From the NCBI RefSeq assembly GCF_000165425.1, contig NW_001799028.1, forward strand, positions 148,274-212,273: 64,000 nt of DNA, in the 5' to 3' direction. The notes below the pieces were generated by a model. The model was not told the DNA's origin and did no database searches. It saw nothing but the letters and a program-made list of their open reading frames with translations. The stretch is from Paramecium tetraurelia. Lineage: Eukaryota > Ciliophora > Oligohymenophorea > Peniculida > Parameciidae. Of this stretch, positions 25,680 to 37,507 are shown in pieces. The position numbers and the translations under genes were made by a program. How positions within the stretch are numbered: the first letter of the stretch is position 1; the number at the start of each line of letters is the position of its first letter.

Positions 25680-25818
25680 TTTTGTTATCGATTGAATTAT
25701 TAATTAATTTTGATGATGTACTATTTTTCACAATTTACAAACTCAATTAAAATTGGATATTTTAGAGTGTGTATTTTTAGTTTAAAAATCTTATCAAATA
25801 TTCCAATTTTAATTATTC

Positions 25819-27076
25819 ATGGATTATTAATTACCATCTCTAGCTGATCCCTTCACATGGGTTTCTTACAGTATTTTGGGCATCCTGGTAGGCTTATCAT
25901 AAGCTGGTGGTATTGGTGGTGGACCAATCATATCCCCAGTCATGATGGTTTTGTTAGGGTGTCCAAGTAAAAAGGCAATTTGGAACACTTACATAATGCT
26001 TTTAGGAGGAAGTCTTGGTAATTTCCTTCGGTTGGGCAAAGAAAGAGTAAAAATTTATATTTAAACTTCTATAGACTGCCAATGGAAATGCACCATTAAT
26101 CAATTATTAATTAGTTCAAATAACATTGCCATTGTTATTAGCTGGAGCCATTTTGGGCGTAGCAACAGGTAAATGGTTACCAAAATTGATCATTGTGATC
26201 TTTCTATTTGGAATATTGATGACAGTCTTCCTGAAAACCAAGAGTTTGTACGCCAAAACTCGTAGCAAAGAAATGAATGAACAATTAATCCCAGTCGAAC
26301 TAAAAGACCTGACAGTTTAAAAAGAGAGCAATCACTCAAAAGAATTGAATATATTAAAGGAGAAAGATGCAAGACTCTACCCAATAGAGCCACTTACAGA
26401 AATCAGTTTGACTATTTTGATCATCATAGTCGTAACTCTATTAAAGGGATCAGGGGCAGTACCATCTCTTTTGGGTGTTGATTTTTGTGGCTATGGCTAT
26501 CATTTCTTAAATTTTGTTATTTTTGGAATAGCCTTTTATAATGTTTAAAGATATAGGAAATAAATATCAAAGGACGAAGAATATAGGGAATCCATTGGTT
26601 ACGATTTTGCAGATGGCAAAATGAGTTCTGTATTTGATATTACAGTGAAATCCAGTCTATATGCTGGCTTTTTGGGTGGACTGGTTGGATTAGGAGGAGG
26701 TGTGGTATTGACTCCGCTTTGGTTAGAAACTGGAATCAACCCTCCTCGAGCAGCTGCTTCAGCTACTTTCACAGTATTATTCACTTCATCCATATCAGTA
26801 TTTATTATAGCTCTATCGGGAGGCTATTAATTTTCTGAATTTATAATTTTGGGGGTAAATATAATTTGTTTATAATATTAGTTGGTTTCAAGTCTTGGCA
26901 GTTATTTGGTTGCAGGATTCCTGAAAAAGTTGGTGAAAAAATATAAAAGAGAGTCGATTCTCATTCAAGTGCTTCTAGGAGTAATTTCGTTTGGTTTGAT
27001 TATACTTCCCTTTCAATCTATTAAGGATGTTTATCACAATCCACTTGGTGCCATTTAATTTGGTCGTTTGTGCTGA
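25819..27076 (+). CDS. TauE/SafE family transporter
   Basis: Two introns (28, 27 nt) give 400 residues with about eight or nine hydrophobic segments. Two inverted glycine-rich repeats mark the TauE/SafE (sulfite exporter) fold: GLSQAGGIGGGPIISPVMM near the start and GGLVGLGGGVVLTPLWLE in the second half. The central loop (MNEQLIPVELKD...) is cytosolic and charged. In bacteria and plants the family exports sulfite, sulfoacetate or related anions, or acts in ER-related trafficking. The substrate here is unknown. The family is widespread in ciliates, so transfer need not be invoked. Confidence 0.85.
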
Positions 27077-27149
27077 TACTTCTGACAATTTTTATCTTTA
27101 TTTAATATATTATTATGTATCGTAAATTAAAGACAATAAATTGATATGT

Positions 27150-28645
27150 TCATAACAAAGTGAGTGAGTAAGATTGTGGATTGAATGGCACATAGGCTTG
27201 CTAAAATAATTTAAATTTGACCTCTTTTATAAATAAAATATATTACTGTTTTATGAAATTTCTAAATGTTTCATGATTAAACTATATTCATAAGCCAGAA
27301 CCTTTTTAGTAGAAATTAAATCTGACTCATTAAAACTACCTAAAAGTTCCATTTCTACGAATTATTCCTTTTGAACTTAAATAGTAACAAATAATTCTTT
27401 GGATTAAAGAGCTTCCATCATAGCAATTAGAAAAACACTAAAAATGGATGGACACGTTTTAATCTTGATTTATTGTTAATTAGAAACTGTAATTTTTTTG
27501 GACTTATACAATTGATTTAACTGTTGAAGGATTGTATCTAGATTGACAAATTTGGCTTTGATTTGTGAATTGTTTAGATCTTGAATCAGTTTAATAAGCA
27601 TCAACTTTTTTTATACCTTTTTCACATGATCCTGATTGAAATTCTTTTTTTAAATCAGTTGACATAGCTTAATAATGATATTGAGTAATTGATCATACTT
27701 TGTTTGCATAAGTTCATTGTTAGTCTAGACCAGATTAGAAATCTAAGGAAATACAAGGAGTATTGTTGGTTTATTACTGAAATAAACAGAGTATTCAATT
27801 TTGATTATGAGTTTTTAATGTGAAATTGTGATTGTCTTATTAAACAGATCAACACAATTCTATTTAAAATTCTTAATTTCATTGTATATCACTTATTCAA
27901 TAGTTTAATCATTGTGTTTTGCCTCTCTTAAGAACTTCAGTGCATCTTCATTGGAACTAAATAATCGTTGGCAATTCAAAATTTTGATAATCTGGAATTT
28001 GAACTACTCCTCATCGAAAGAGATCAAAATGTAAGGGATTTACTTAGTAATTTGGGTCAGTATGTTTTCCCATGATTGATCCACCAATGTTAATAAATAT
28101 TAGGATCTGATTGCCTTATGATATTGGTATAAATATCTGGATGCGTAAAGGATGAGGATGAAGGCTGAGAATATTGCAGAATACTCTATACTGGTGCTTT
28201 TAGTGAAGATAATGATGACCCTTATGATTGAAATGGAAATAAGAGAAAACATTGCATCTATGTACTCACCAGCCAGAATAATTAAAAAGTTTGATCCCAT
28301 CTGGTTGACGCCTCTAAGGTGAGCTGATAATGAATCAGAGGATTCTTCGACAAACAAAAAATAAATAGTGAAAGCATGATTCAACAAAATTAAGGATGGT
28401 CTCAAAAATCGTTTGTATTTCTTACTCAAAAGATACTGCAGAAATATATAGGAGATCATGGCTATATAAGTATACACATTAAAGTAATTTTATTACAATA
28501 GGCCCTGTCCTATTCTAACAATGAAAACTACTGCGAAACCCAGAGTTATCAGCGTAAACATTGTCATTCTAATCTCACCAATACTCGTCTATTAATATTT
28601 AGCCTCAATCTACGGGTTTTTGAATGTAAGTAAGTATTTGTTCAT
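27150..28645 (-). CDS. Six-TM membrane protein with cytosolic helical domain; 3' end uncertain
   Basis: The start at 28645 (MNKYLLTFKNP) is followed by about five or six hydrophobic segments in the first 200 residues, for example MTMFTLITLGFAVVFIV, then a long cytosolic part with SFDEEQFKFQIIKILNCQ and helices rich in Leu, Gln and Lys. The layout resembles membrane-anchored sensor proteins such as ciliate histidine-kinase-like proteins, but I see no H-box, no N-G1-F-G2 ATP-binding boxes and no receiver domain. The last 150 bp need an unresolved intron: one frame stays open past 27,100, another ends ...YVPFNPQSYSLTLL at 27150. Treat the end as provisional. Confidence 0.55.
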
Positions 28646-28787
28646 GTGTGACTTTAATTTAATAAATATAAATGGAATTAAATTATTTAAGTATTTTGGA
28701 TTTTCTATTTTTATAATAAATTTTTATAAAATTAGAAATTATGTTTAATTATATATAAGAATTGAATTCATTCCCAAATCCACTATT

Positions 28788-31166
28788 TCAATTGCCTTAT
28801 GTTTTGTAAGTGTTCTTATTTGTCTTCTTCCTCCATTGATTGTAAAACTTAATGACCGAATCATAATTATAAGTTGGGTAATACATCCTAAAGAATTTCA
28901 TCTTCTCAAAGTCATTAATGATACAGAAATCGTCGTGCCATACTTTTTAATTGGTATAATTTTGTAGAATTCTGACTATCGAAGCACCTTTGATCTTGGT
29001 TCTCACACTTTTGAATTCAGGCTTACTGTTTTATTTTGGAGTAGCTTATTTGTCAAAGAATACAGATATAGAGTCTTTGTTTTCATCCAAATAATGTCTT
29101 GATTACTCTAAGTCATCATAAGACTCTTGCTTATTATATATATCTTACATCGCTCTCCTCATTCGCTGACTTCTCATCTTCATCATCACTCTCCATCTCC
29201 CTCTCTTGCATTTTCATCGTCTTTATAGTCCTCTGATAACACAAATTTGCATTTCTCCTCCTAAACTCCAATTCATGAAATGCCCTTGACTTTTACTTTC
29301 GCCTCCTTTTAAATTTACCTTGCCTCTCCTGCTCTACTGAATATTGATGTTTAGCTAGAATCAATTCTTTATTTAAATTAAAATAGATATCCTCGCATAT
29401 CTCATGTCCTTATTTTCTACAAAGTAAGCACTTCAAAAATAAATTATCATAATTCTACACCATGATCCTATCTCTAATCTAATAGAATTAATCTAAATCA
29501 GTGTCCTTTAATTTCTTAAAGAAATCTCCCTGAGAGATGCAATAAACAGTTGAAAACCCTTCACTTACGAACCCCAGTTTCCTATTCTACTACTCATTAA
29601 ACAAAGATTTCAACCCTACACCATCTCCTGGTTTCAAATTCCCAACTATAGTCCTGTTCTCCCCAAATATTATATTGATATTTCCCTTCAATAAAATGTA
29701 CAATCCCTGATCATTCGGCAGTCTCTCTTAAGGAGTTAGATTAATTTCCTGAACACTTTCAATTAGTTCTTTCAGCAATTTCAACGAGAAATTGTTCACC
29801 AATACTGGTTATTTTAACAATAACAACCCTTTATCCTATTCATTTAACTCTTGCTTTAACTGGGGACTCAGTTTACCAAAGATCTTCTTTTCCTAAGTAG
29901 AGGGCTGATGTTTATATACTAATCGAAGATAACTAAATTTAAATGACGACTTTACTTTTCTACTCTCTTTTGTAAATCTGAATCGATGTTTCTCTTCTTC
30001 ATATAATGACTCAAGATTTCCAAATCATGTTTGACCTTACTCTTGTCTGCATCCAAGTCTTTCAAAATTGAAGTTATCGTATTGAACACATATGCAAATA
30101 TACATGATGAAAAGAGAGTTAAACAAATGCTCACCAAGACTTCATATGGATTTATTGGTGTAATGTCACCATATCCCACTGTAGTCATGGTTGTAATGGC
30201 AAAATACAATCCAGTCAAATAGATTTCAACCCAATGTGAATCTTCTAATCCTCGTTGGACTATCCAATTCTTATCCATTGAATGTTGACCTATTCCTATC
30301 CAAACACAAGCAAAACAATGAGCTAACAATACTACTGTGATCAAAAGTTTCAATAATTTAAGATGGTTTTTAAATTTACCTTTTGGATCTATTTCATACT
30401 TGAAAACCTCCATAAATGTTGACAATTCCTTTAATTTTAAAATGAATAAGTATTTTAGAGGAGTAACTGTTGATAGCAAGAAAACAACCAATCCCAACAA
30501 TCCTCCAAAATCAATCAAGAATTCCTTTCGAAAATATTAAATAATTATTTTTCTTGTTTATGTTATCAAAATCCCCTTGTTATATATCTACACATTCAAT
30601 CTCATTATTATGTCAATCGTCAATATCACTATCTCAACAAAAAATATTGGCATCTAAATATCAATAAATTCATCCAATTAGTATACAAATGAATCAGATA
30701 ATGGAAATATGAAACATAAATGTAATACCAAAAGAAATTTTAAGAAACTCCAAAATATAAGCATGGGATGACTTGCCTTTATGCTTGTAAAACTGCGATG
30801 TTTAACCATAGTCATCAGACTAGATACCAAGACTTACAAACTCACATTCTGCTGTTTGTATTGATAATACTGTTTTTCAAATTAAGATGAGTCTTTCTCC
30901 CTCTTTGATTGCTAAATATAACTGCTCGAAACATCATTAAAGGCTTGCAATTACTACTTACTCAACAGAGACAGATTCTTAATTTTCGTATACTTCCGTA
31001 ATTTTTATATTGCTTAAATTAGAAGTTCCTTCAACCTTGCCTATATGTTTATCTGCCTGAATTTTATTTGGCCTAGAGCTTCTTGAAATAATACACGTTG
31101 TTCTCCATTAGGAGAATGCACCTAAACATGACTAGCCTGAAGATCATTGAGGTCTAGTTAATTCAT
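28788..31166 (-). CDS. Voltage-gated-type K+ channel with cyclic-nucleotide-binding domain (2)
   Basis: This is an EAG/CNG-like channel. The cytosolic N-terminus (start MNQLDLNDLQ) has a coiled-coil-like Gln/Lys region, then S1 around HPMLIFWSFLKFLLVLHL, S2 with EIVILTIDIIMRLN, S3-S4 with LIDFGGLLGLV and YLFILKLKELSTF, S5 with LLAHCFACVWIGIG, and the filter MTTVGYGDITP (about 30,160-30,190). The C-terminal part carries a degenerate CNBD: KQPVLVNNFSLKLLKEL, then EQNRKLGFVSEG, and a basic KRRRKQKSRAFHELEFRRRN tail. S4 has few regular arginines, so voltage sensing may be weak. A 19-nt intron near 29,150 is needed to reach TGA at 28788. Confidence 0.88.
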
Positions 31167-31545
31167 CAATAATTTAATTCAATTTATAATATATTAGAAT
31201 GATTCAAATTATTTGAGAGAAGTAAAATGAATTTCAATAAATTAGGTACTGCATTTTAATTTAAATTCAAATACCAAGTCAAAAGCCATTATTGCAATTT
31301 TTGACTACTTCTAACAGCAAATTCGATATTCCAAAATATCCTTAATCCTATATCACACAATAAGGATTGCTTAATGAAAAACAGATTAATTAATTTTACA
31401 TTCAATCAATTCAAATCAATATAATATTAATATTATAAATTATAATATACAAATATTATATCTAACAATTAGATGGATACTTTTTTACTTTTATGAAGAA
31501 AACATTTAAAACAAAAATACTATTTATAATTTGAAGTTATAACAA

Positions 31546-33142
31546 TCATGATATCATTGACAAATTCAGTTTGTTTCTTTTTGCCTGTTGAACTGAAAAT
31601 GTATTTGATAATAAGGGTCTAAGTAGTAATTTGACTCCATTGCTTTTAGGAGATGTGTTTATTTTTTTTTTACTTGAACTTTACCTTGTAGTAAATGGTT
31701 GATCTTCTATTCCTGTAAGATATTATGAATTCCTTTTTGAGAAGCTTTTTCTAAGAGATTTAGTATCAGATATCAACTTTTGAATGGCATTCTTTTTAAA
31801 ATTCATGGATTCATTATCTGTATCAATTCCAAATAATTCTATAAATTCTGCAAATATCCTCATCTGAGATTTGAATATCATACTCATAACATTGAATTGA
31901 TCCTCAAGAGTCACAAAATCTTTTAAATTCGATTTAAGTTTTAATGAATCAGAAACATCAACCTTATTTGCCTTAGCTTTCAAGAAATCTTAAATACGAT
32001 CTATTTATTAACCAACATCTTCAAGTTTATATAATTCCATTTATTTATTTACATTATGCTTAATAGTATCTTCAATACTACTTATTATTTATTCTGATAA
32101 CTACTTAGCCATCTGTTATCTCTATTCATCAAAGTATTAATAACATCTAGTGATTTATTTTTATGTATCTTAAATTTATAGTAAGTTTTTTTAATAATGT
32201 AGTTTATAATCTTCTTGTTCTTTTTTTAAAATTATCAAATCCATTTTGGTCGCCTTTTGTAATAATTCATAATCTGTTGCTTTGATTATTTTACGAAACT
32301 CTTGGACTTCATTGAAATCCTTATCTACAATATCTGATAGATCTTTGATTTTTGGTAGCAATTGCTCCTAAAAGGCTGAGAGTTGTGTCTAAGTAGCAAA
32401 TATTTTGGAGGAATCTACAAATTCTTAAAATTCATGTAATTTCACAGTTGTAGTTAGGTCTGAGAGAATGAACTAGAGGGAAATTTATCAATTACATAAA
32501 TACATCTTATTTTTTGATTACATCATTGATGTTTGAATTGGTATATCGCTTAAGTTCGATTAATTGCTCACTCAAATGATGGAATCGACATTCGAGGAGA
32601 TCTAATTATTACATAGTCATATCTTTGGGAGCAAACTTGGCTTAGAAATGACTCATGTGATCGCTCATCTATTCTTCAAAGAGCATATGAAAATCTTGGG
32701 CGTTCAGATACGAATTGAGGGATTCTTGAATAGTTATTAATTAATTATTGATTTGTGTTTATATCTTGATGAATTATCCCTCGCATTAATTTTAAAGCTT
32801 TCGAATTTGCATTTAGAGATCACACAGATCTTCTTGACTTGGTTTTTCATTGATTTGCTAAGTAAGCTGTTAGAGAGTATGATCTTAACTATTGAATTTA
32901 TACATGATGGCATCAGTCTATTATCTAGATTAATCTCTTAAGAGATCTATTTTTAAGGATATTGAATTATTAAGTTCTGCAGAGATCTGGCTGATCAATT
33001 TATTTTTTGGTTTAAATGATAATTTCTTGGGAACGAAGTTCTGTTTGCATCTCACTTAAAACAGTCTGTCTGTATCGAATTCAAAGATATCACTAAAACC
33101 CAGTATGTAATCTATGAGTAATGATAAGGTTTCTTCATCCAT
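31546..33142 (-). CDS. Long coiled-coil protein, unknown
   Basis: About 530 residues, almost entirely helical and rich in Gln, Lys, Leu, Asp and Ile. The N-terminus MDEETLSLLIDYILGFSDIF looks like a short globular or dimer element. The body contains repeated heptad-like runs, and the last 100 residues switch to Asn/Lys/Thr-rich sequence, ending ...NLSMIS. The TGA is at 31546-31548. The middle has several AT-rich spots that may be introns I did not pin down. Candidate roles are a cytoskeletal or basal-body structural protein or an SMC-like tether; nothing decisive is seen. Confidence 0.6.
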
Positions 33143-33276
33143 TAGAGAGATATAAAGAAATTATTAATTACTCGTTTAATTGCATAATTATTGATATTAA
33201 GAAAGTAAAGGGAGAAATGGAGAAGTAATCAGTAAAATTCCTGAATAAATATTTGATTAATGTAAATTGCTGACTT

Positions 33277-33630
33277 TCATAATATATTGACGATGTTATG
33301 GAAAATAACCCAAATCATTAAGAATAATAACAAATCTGTTCCGATTCCTGAATAGTATGCATCATAACTTGATTTGAAGTACTCTTTGACTCTGAAATTC
33401 ATTTTAATTGCTAAGCAAGCACTCACAATCAAGAATACCACAACATAAATTCCCATGCCAATCCATCCGTCTAAAATTATTCATCAATTTCTACCCATTC
33501 CCAATATACCTGCTATCATACCAGCATTCAATGATCCATACACTCTGAGGTTTTTAAGTTGATTTGTGTTTTATTTTAATCGTTCCTAATTAACTTCCAG
33601 ATCATCCAATTCAACTTTTGGTTCCTCCAT
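33277..33630 (-). CDS. EMC6: ER membrane protein complex subunit 6 (EMC6)
   Basis: After one 24-nt intron the product is 109 residues, identical in size to EMC6 elsewhere. The layout also matches: a polar N-terminus, then NLRVYGSLNAGMIAGILGMDG (conserved first-helix region), a second hydrophobic segment IYVVVFLIVSACLAIKM, the short charged turn FRVKEYFKSS, and a third segment TDLLLFLMIWVIFHNIV. EMC6 is a core subunit of the EMC insertase that places tail-anchored and multi-pass proteins in the ER membrane. It is immediately upstream of the coiled-coil gene, with 134 bp between them. Confidence 0.88.
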
Positions 33631-33935
33631 TAATTAATTTATATATTAAATTATATTAATTCCAGCTCTTCTACAATATATATCTTAAATAGGTAGAACC
33701 AGAGTCAATTGATTGATTAGTTGTCTACAATCTATAATTCTGGAGTAGTCAGTAAACCTAAGTTAATACAATTAAGTTTAATGTATATTAATTTGATTAA
33801 TTCAAAAGTGAAGATCGGACATAGCAAAAGATATGATAATGAGTAAATCTATCAGGGATGATAGCCAAAAGAAAAGGAAATTAATTTAGCACAATTGATT
33901 TAATGAATACTATAATGTTTTACATTATTAATATT

Positions 33936-34559
33936 TCAAAATCTCACGCAATTCGTAAATAAGTACTTGACTATTTTGGAAAAAACTAAATTTTGAATAT
34001 CCAAATCTTTGGTGTCTTGATTATCAGCTTTGAGCAATGATACCATTTTAGCTATCTCCTCACTTAACTTCTCAAGCTTAACACGCTTAGAAAACTGTTT
34101 TTATAATTTCTCAAATCTTAAGCTAGATTTCACACTCATATACATCAGAATTACTAGAACTATACTCAATACAATTATATCGATACCTATTAGATAGAGA
34201 GGTAGCATCTTATGGATTATTCTCCATACCTGTTTAGAATATTCAATAATAATTATCATCATTGTGTGATACCATTTTCTTCTATTTCTCAAATCCATTC
34301 TCTTTTGGTAATTTAAAACTCTCAACTAATAATTTTATTCACTATTGAATTCCTATTTGATAAGATTCTCCAACAAAATGTTCACCTTAAACTAGTTCAA
34401 GTATATCTAAATTGGTGCTCTGCAAACTGGACATGAGTTGTAACTTTGATAGAAGTATTTACTTCGAACACATGGTTTACAAAACGTATGGCCACATGTT
34501 AAAGTAATTGGTTGTAACAATGTTTATAAACATATTGGACAATCGAAAAGTTGTTGCAT
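33936..34559 (-). CDS. RING-finger membrane protein (E3 ligase-like)
   Basis: An intron-less frame of 207 residues. Residues 7-48 are a canonical C3HC4 RING: CPICLQTLLQP, then CGHTFCKPC, then CPVCRAPI, with all eight zinc ligands present. After a linker and a basic RMDLRNRRKWYH patch comes a hydrophobic helix around LPLYLIGIDIIVLSIVLVILMYM (residues 125-147), so the protein is probably membrane-anchored, followed by a short coiled-coil tail. Such proteins usually act as ubiquitin E3 ligases on the ER or endosomal membrane. The start at 34559 is the only Met before the RING. Confidence 0.85.
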
Positions 34560-34731
34560 AATTAATTAATAATGGACACATATTTACACACTATTTAGAG
34601 TATATAAATAAAATTCATCCACAATCTTCAAAATCATGAAATATACTCATCTATTAGACTGTTGATTACAAATTCAAACTCGCAATTTACTTCTTCTGCA
34701 ATTATCAACTCATTCACAGTTAAATCAATCA

Positions 34732-35084
34732 TCATATAATTGAGGATGTACTAAATCCTTTAGGAAATAATAATCTAAGCTATTCACAACTAATAAATGC
34801 ATCAGGATTTAAACTGTCACTCAGATTAATCATTAGCAAGTTATATTCTAATGAATTATGGAAATGATATTAAAATGGACTTTTATCTATGCAATTCTTA
34901 TGAGATGATTATAATAGACAATTTCCTACTTTTTCATTTGTTTTAATATACTATTTCTGGTTATTAAATAGATATTAAAAGAATTAATAATATTATTTGT
35001 TCAATATCTATTTTTAAAGAAATCTCAATTGTGCAAATTTAGTTATTATTAATTTTAGAAAGCCATCAGATGGAAGTGATAATT
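34732..35084 (-). CDS. 3' end of an unknown gene cut by the assembly gap
   Basis: A stop-free frame (TGA only) runs from the edge of the N gap to TGA 34732-34734, about 117 codons. It is protein-like near its end (HNSLEYNLLMINLSDSLN, then ISCEQLRLLFPKGF) and Gln/Tyr-rich nearer the gap. If the gene spans the gap on this strand it might begin at ATG 36015 on the far side (MFFIPVICI, hydrophobic). No family is recognised. A second short frame (MIDLTVNELIIAEEV, ending at 34634) lies just downstream and may be a separate tiny gene or 3' UTR. Confidence 0.4.
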
Positions 35085-35988
35085 NNNNNNNNNNNNNNNN
35101 NNNNNNNNNNNNNNNNNNNNNNNNNNNNNNNNNNNNNNNNNNNNNNNNNNNNNNNNNNNNNNNNNNNNNNNNNNNNNNNNNNNNNNNNNNNNNNNNNNNN
35201 NNNNNNNNNNNNNNNNNNNNNNNNNNNNNNNNNNNNNNNNNNNNNNNNNNNNNNNNNNNNNNNNNNNNNNNNNNNNNNNNNNNNNNNNNNNNNNNNNNNN
35301 NNNNNNNNNNNNNNNNNNNNNNNNNNNNNNNNNNNNNNNNNNNNNNNNNNNNNNNNNNNNNNNNNNNNNNNNNNNNNNNNNNNNNNNNNNNNNNNNNNNN
35401 NNNNNNNNNNNNNNNNNNNNNNNNNNNNNNNNNNNNNNNNNNNNNNNNNNNNNNNNNNNNNNNNNNNNNNNNNNNNNNNNNNNNNNNNNNNNNNNNNNNN
35501 NNNNNNNNNNNNNNNNNNNNNNNNNNNNNNNNNNNNNNNNNNNNNNNNNNNNNNNNNNNNNNNNNNNNNNNNNNNNNNNNNNNNNNNNNNNNNNNNNNNN
35601 NNNNNNNNNNNNNNNNNNNNNNNNNNNNNNNNNNNNNNNNNNNNNNNNNNNNNNNNNNNNNNNNNNNNNNNNNNNNNNNNNNNNNNNNNNNNNNNNNNNN
35701 NNNNNNNNNNNNNNNNNNNNNNNNNNNNNNNNNNNNNNNNNNNNNNNNNNNNNNNNNNNNNNNNNNNNNNNNNNNNNNNNNNNNNNNNNNNNNNNNNNNN
35801 NNNNNNNNNNNNNNNNNNNNNNNNNNNNNNNNNNNNNNNNNNNNNNNNNNNNNNNNNNNNNNNNNNNNNNNNNNNNNNNNNNNNNNNNNNNNNNNNNNNN
35901 NNNNNNNNNNNNNNNNNNNNNNNNNNNNNNNNNNNNNNNNNNNNNNNNNNNNNNNNNNNNNNNNNNNNNNNNNNNNNNNNNNNNNNNN
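35085..35988. other. Assembly gap (904 Ns)
   Basis: The sequence is unknown here. Any reading frame reported across it is not evidence. The gap may hide the main part of the gene whose 3' end lies at 34,732-35,084. Confidence 0.99.
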
Positions 35989-36407
35989 GATACAAATTAC
36001 TGGAATAAAGAACATTAAATATTATCCATATGTGTATTTTATAATAAGTTTAAAAGAACCCACAGAATTAATATTTATGGATAATTCTATTATTTAATCG
36101 AATTATTATTTTGTTTATAATTATTATGTTTTTCCTTTTAACTTAGACTTTATTGAAGTTCTTAAAAAAATAGCCTGATCTCACAAGAATTTACTTTTGA
36201 ATCTTATTATTCAAAGTTGATTAGAATGTAAATCAATTGTTGATTTCGAATGATTCCTTAATTAACCTAAAAATCTCCATTAAATAGGGTTATCCCATCA
36301 CATCATTAAAATAATATTTATATAACATTTTACATATATTTATTATCATAGAGTTGCTTCATCATAGTGTCTTCATAAATGCGTTTTTAAATTATAAATA
36401 TAAATAA
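35989..36407. other. AT-rich intergenic stretch
   Basis: About 420 bp with no convincing gene. A very short minus-strand frame around 36,235-36,300 (MGQPYLMEIFRLIKESFE) looks protein-like for 20 codons but has no extension in either direction. The upstream region of the DHHC gene must be here. Confidence 0.5.
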
Positions 36408-37459
36408 ATGAAATATTATAAGCAAGGACAATTACTTTGTTACATTGGAACATGGATGCCTTTTGTTATATTGGTCACGATATTTCTATTCTTCTATGGA
36501 GTGTATATGTAGGTATATGACACCTATTAATGTTCAAGACCTACTTGTTGCCCCGAATAAGATCGGAGTACATTGAAAAACCAGTCATAGAAATAAACAC
36601 TTACTTGATTCAATTAGTACACATCAATGACTATGTCTTCAGCAATTCAACTGTAGTAATTACAGTATTATTGCATACAATACTTGTTCTATTTTTAATT
36701 ACATTAATAAGAGTAGTAACAACATTGCCTGGGAAAGTGCCTAAGGAATGGCTGAACAGAGTGGAGGGAGAGATCAACAAGATGATAGAGAATGAGGAGA
36801 ATATGATCAATTTTCACAAGAAGGGATCACAAACATCAACATCCTTCTCTTCAGAAATAGATGATGAACAACGATTGCAATTAAATTCTAAAGCAAGGTT
36901 GGAATTGATAGATAAGTCTGGTCATCGGTTTTGTAAAGAACTGTTAGGCATTTAAACCAAAACGTTGCCATCATTGCCGTTAATGTAAGACATGCTGGTT
37001 GAAAATGGATCATCATTGTCAATGGCTCAACAATTGCATAGGTTACAACAATTATAAAATGTTCATCAATTTACTCGGTTATTCATGTATAAGATTAATT
37101 ATATCTAGGGTTGCTAATAAGTTTTATAATGATAACTTATAGTCGTTGCTATTATGATACCCTTAATTCATATTCATCTGATAGTAAACTATTCCTGGTT
37201 TCTTTCACTTTTCTGTATTGTAGTTTTTTGTGGATACTCTTAACAGCCTTCACATTATTCCATTTATGGTACTCTAATTCATTATAATGAGATAAATAGG
37301 GCTATCAAATCTAACATCACAACCCTTGAATATTGCGAAAATAAACCCAGACTACCAGTTCAGAAGAGTGCTTTAGAGAATATTGTCGAAGTGTTCGGCA
37401 TCAATCCTCTAATTTGGTTCTTACCCATTTAACCAAATACGAAACCAATATTGGATTGA
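36408..37459 (+). CDS. DHHC palmitoyltransferase with an apparent one-base frame break
   Basis: An S-acyltransferase with four predicted membrane helices. Conserved parts: [11 protein letters not shown] before the catalytic core, then HRFCKE / [18 protein letters not shown], the active-site DHHC in [17 protein letters not shown], and the TTLEY (TTxE) motif near the end. Introns of 26, 22 and 31 nt restore frame elsewhere. Between HRFCKE and CQAF the frame shifts by one base at about 36,941; no GT-AG intron fits there, and omitting one C would give the canonical CxxC spacing. This is either a sequencing/assembly error, a recent mutation, or a frameshift site. The rest of the gene is intact. 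It probably sits in Golgi or plasma membrane. Confidence 0.85.
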
Positions 37460-37507
37460 AAAAAAGATAAATAAATTTACATAATCATATAATTATATTT
37501 TTATATA

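Noticed and set aside
27074-27160. TauE/SafE gene and membrane gene overlapping at their 3' ends
   Set aside because: One frame of the minus-strand gene runs into the TauE 3' end, but it loses protein-like character; an unresolved intron leading to a stop at 27150 is more likely.
35014-36015. Long open frames across the N gap
   Set aside because: They consist mainly of unknown bases; only the short flanks have any information.
36235-36300. Tiny minus-strand frame MGQPYLMEIFRLIKE
   Set aside because: Only about 20 codons with no extension or intron to connect it to another exon.
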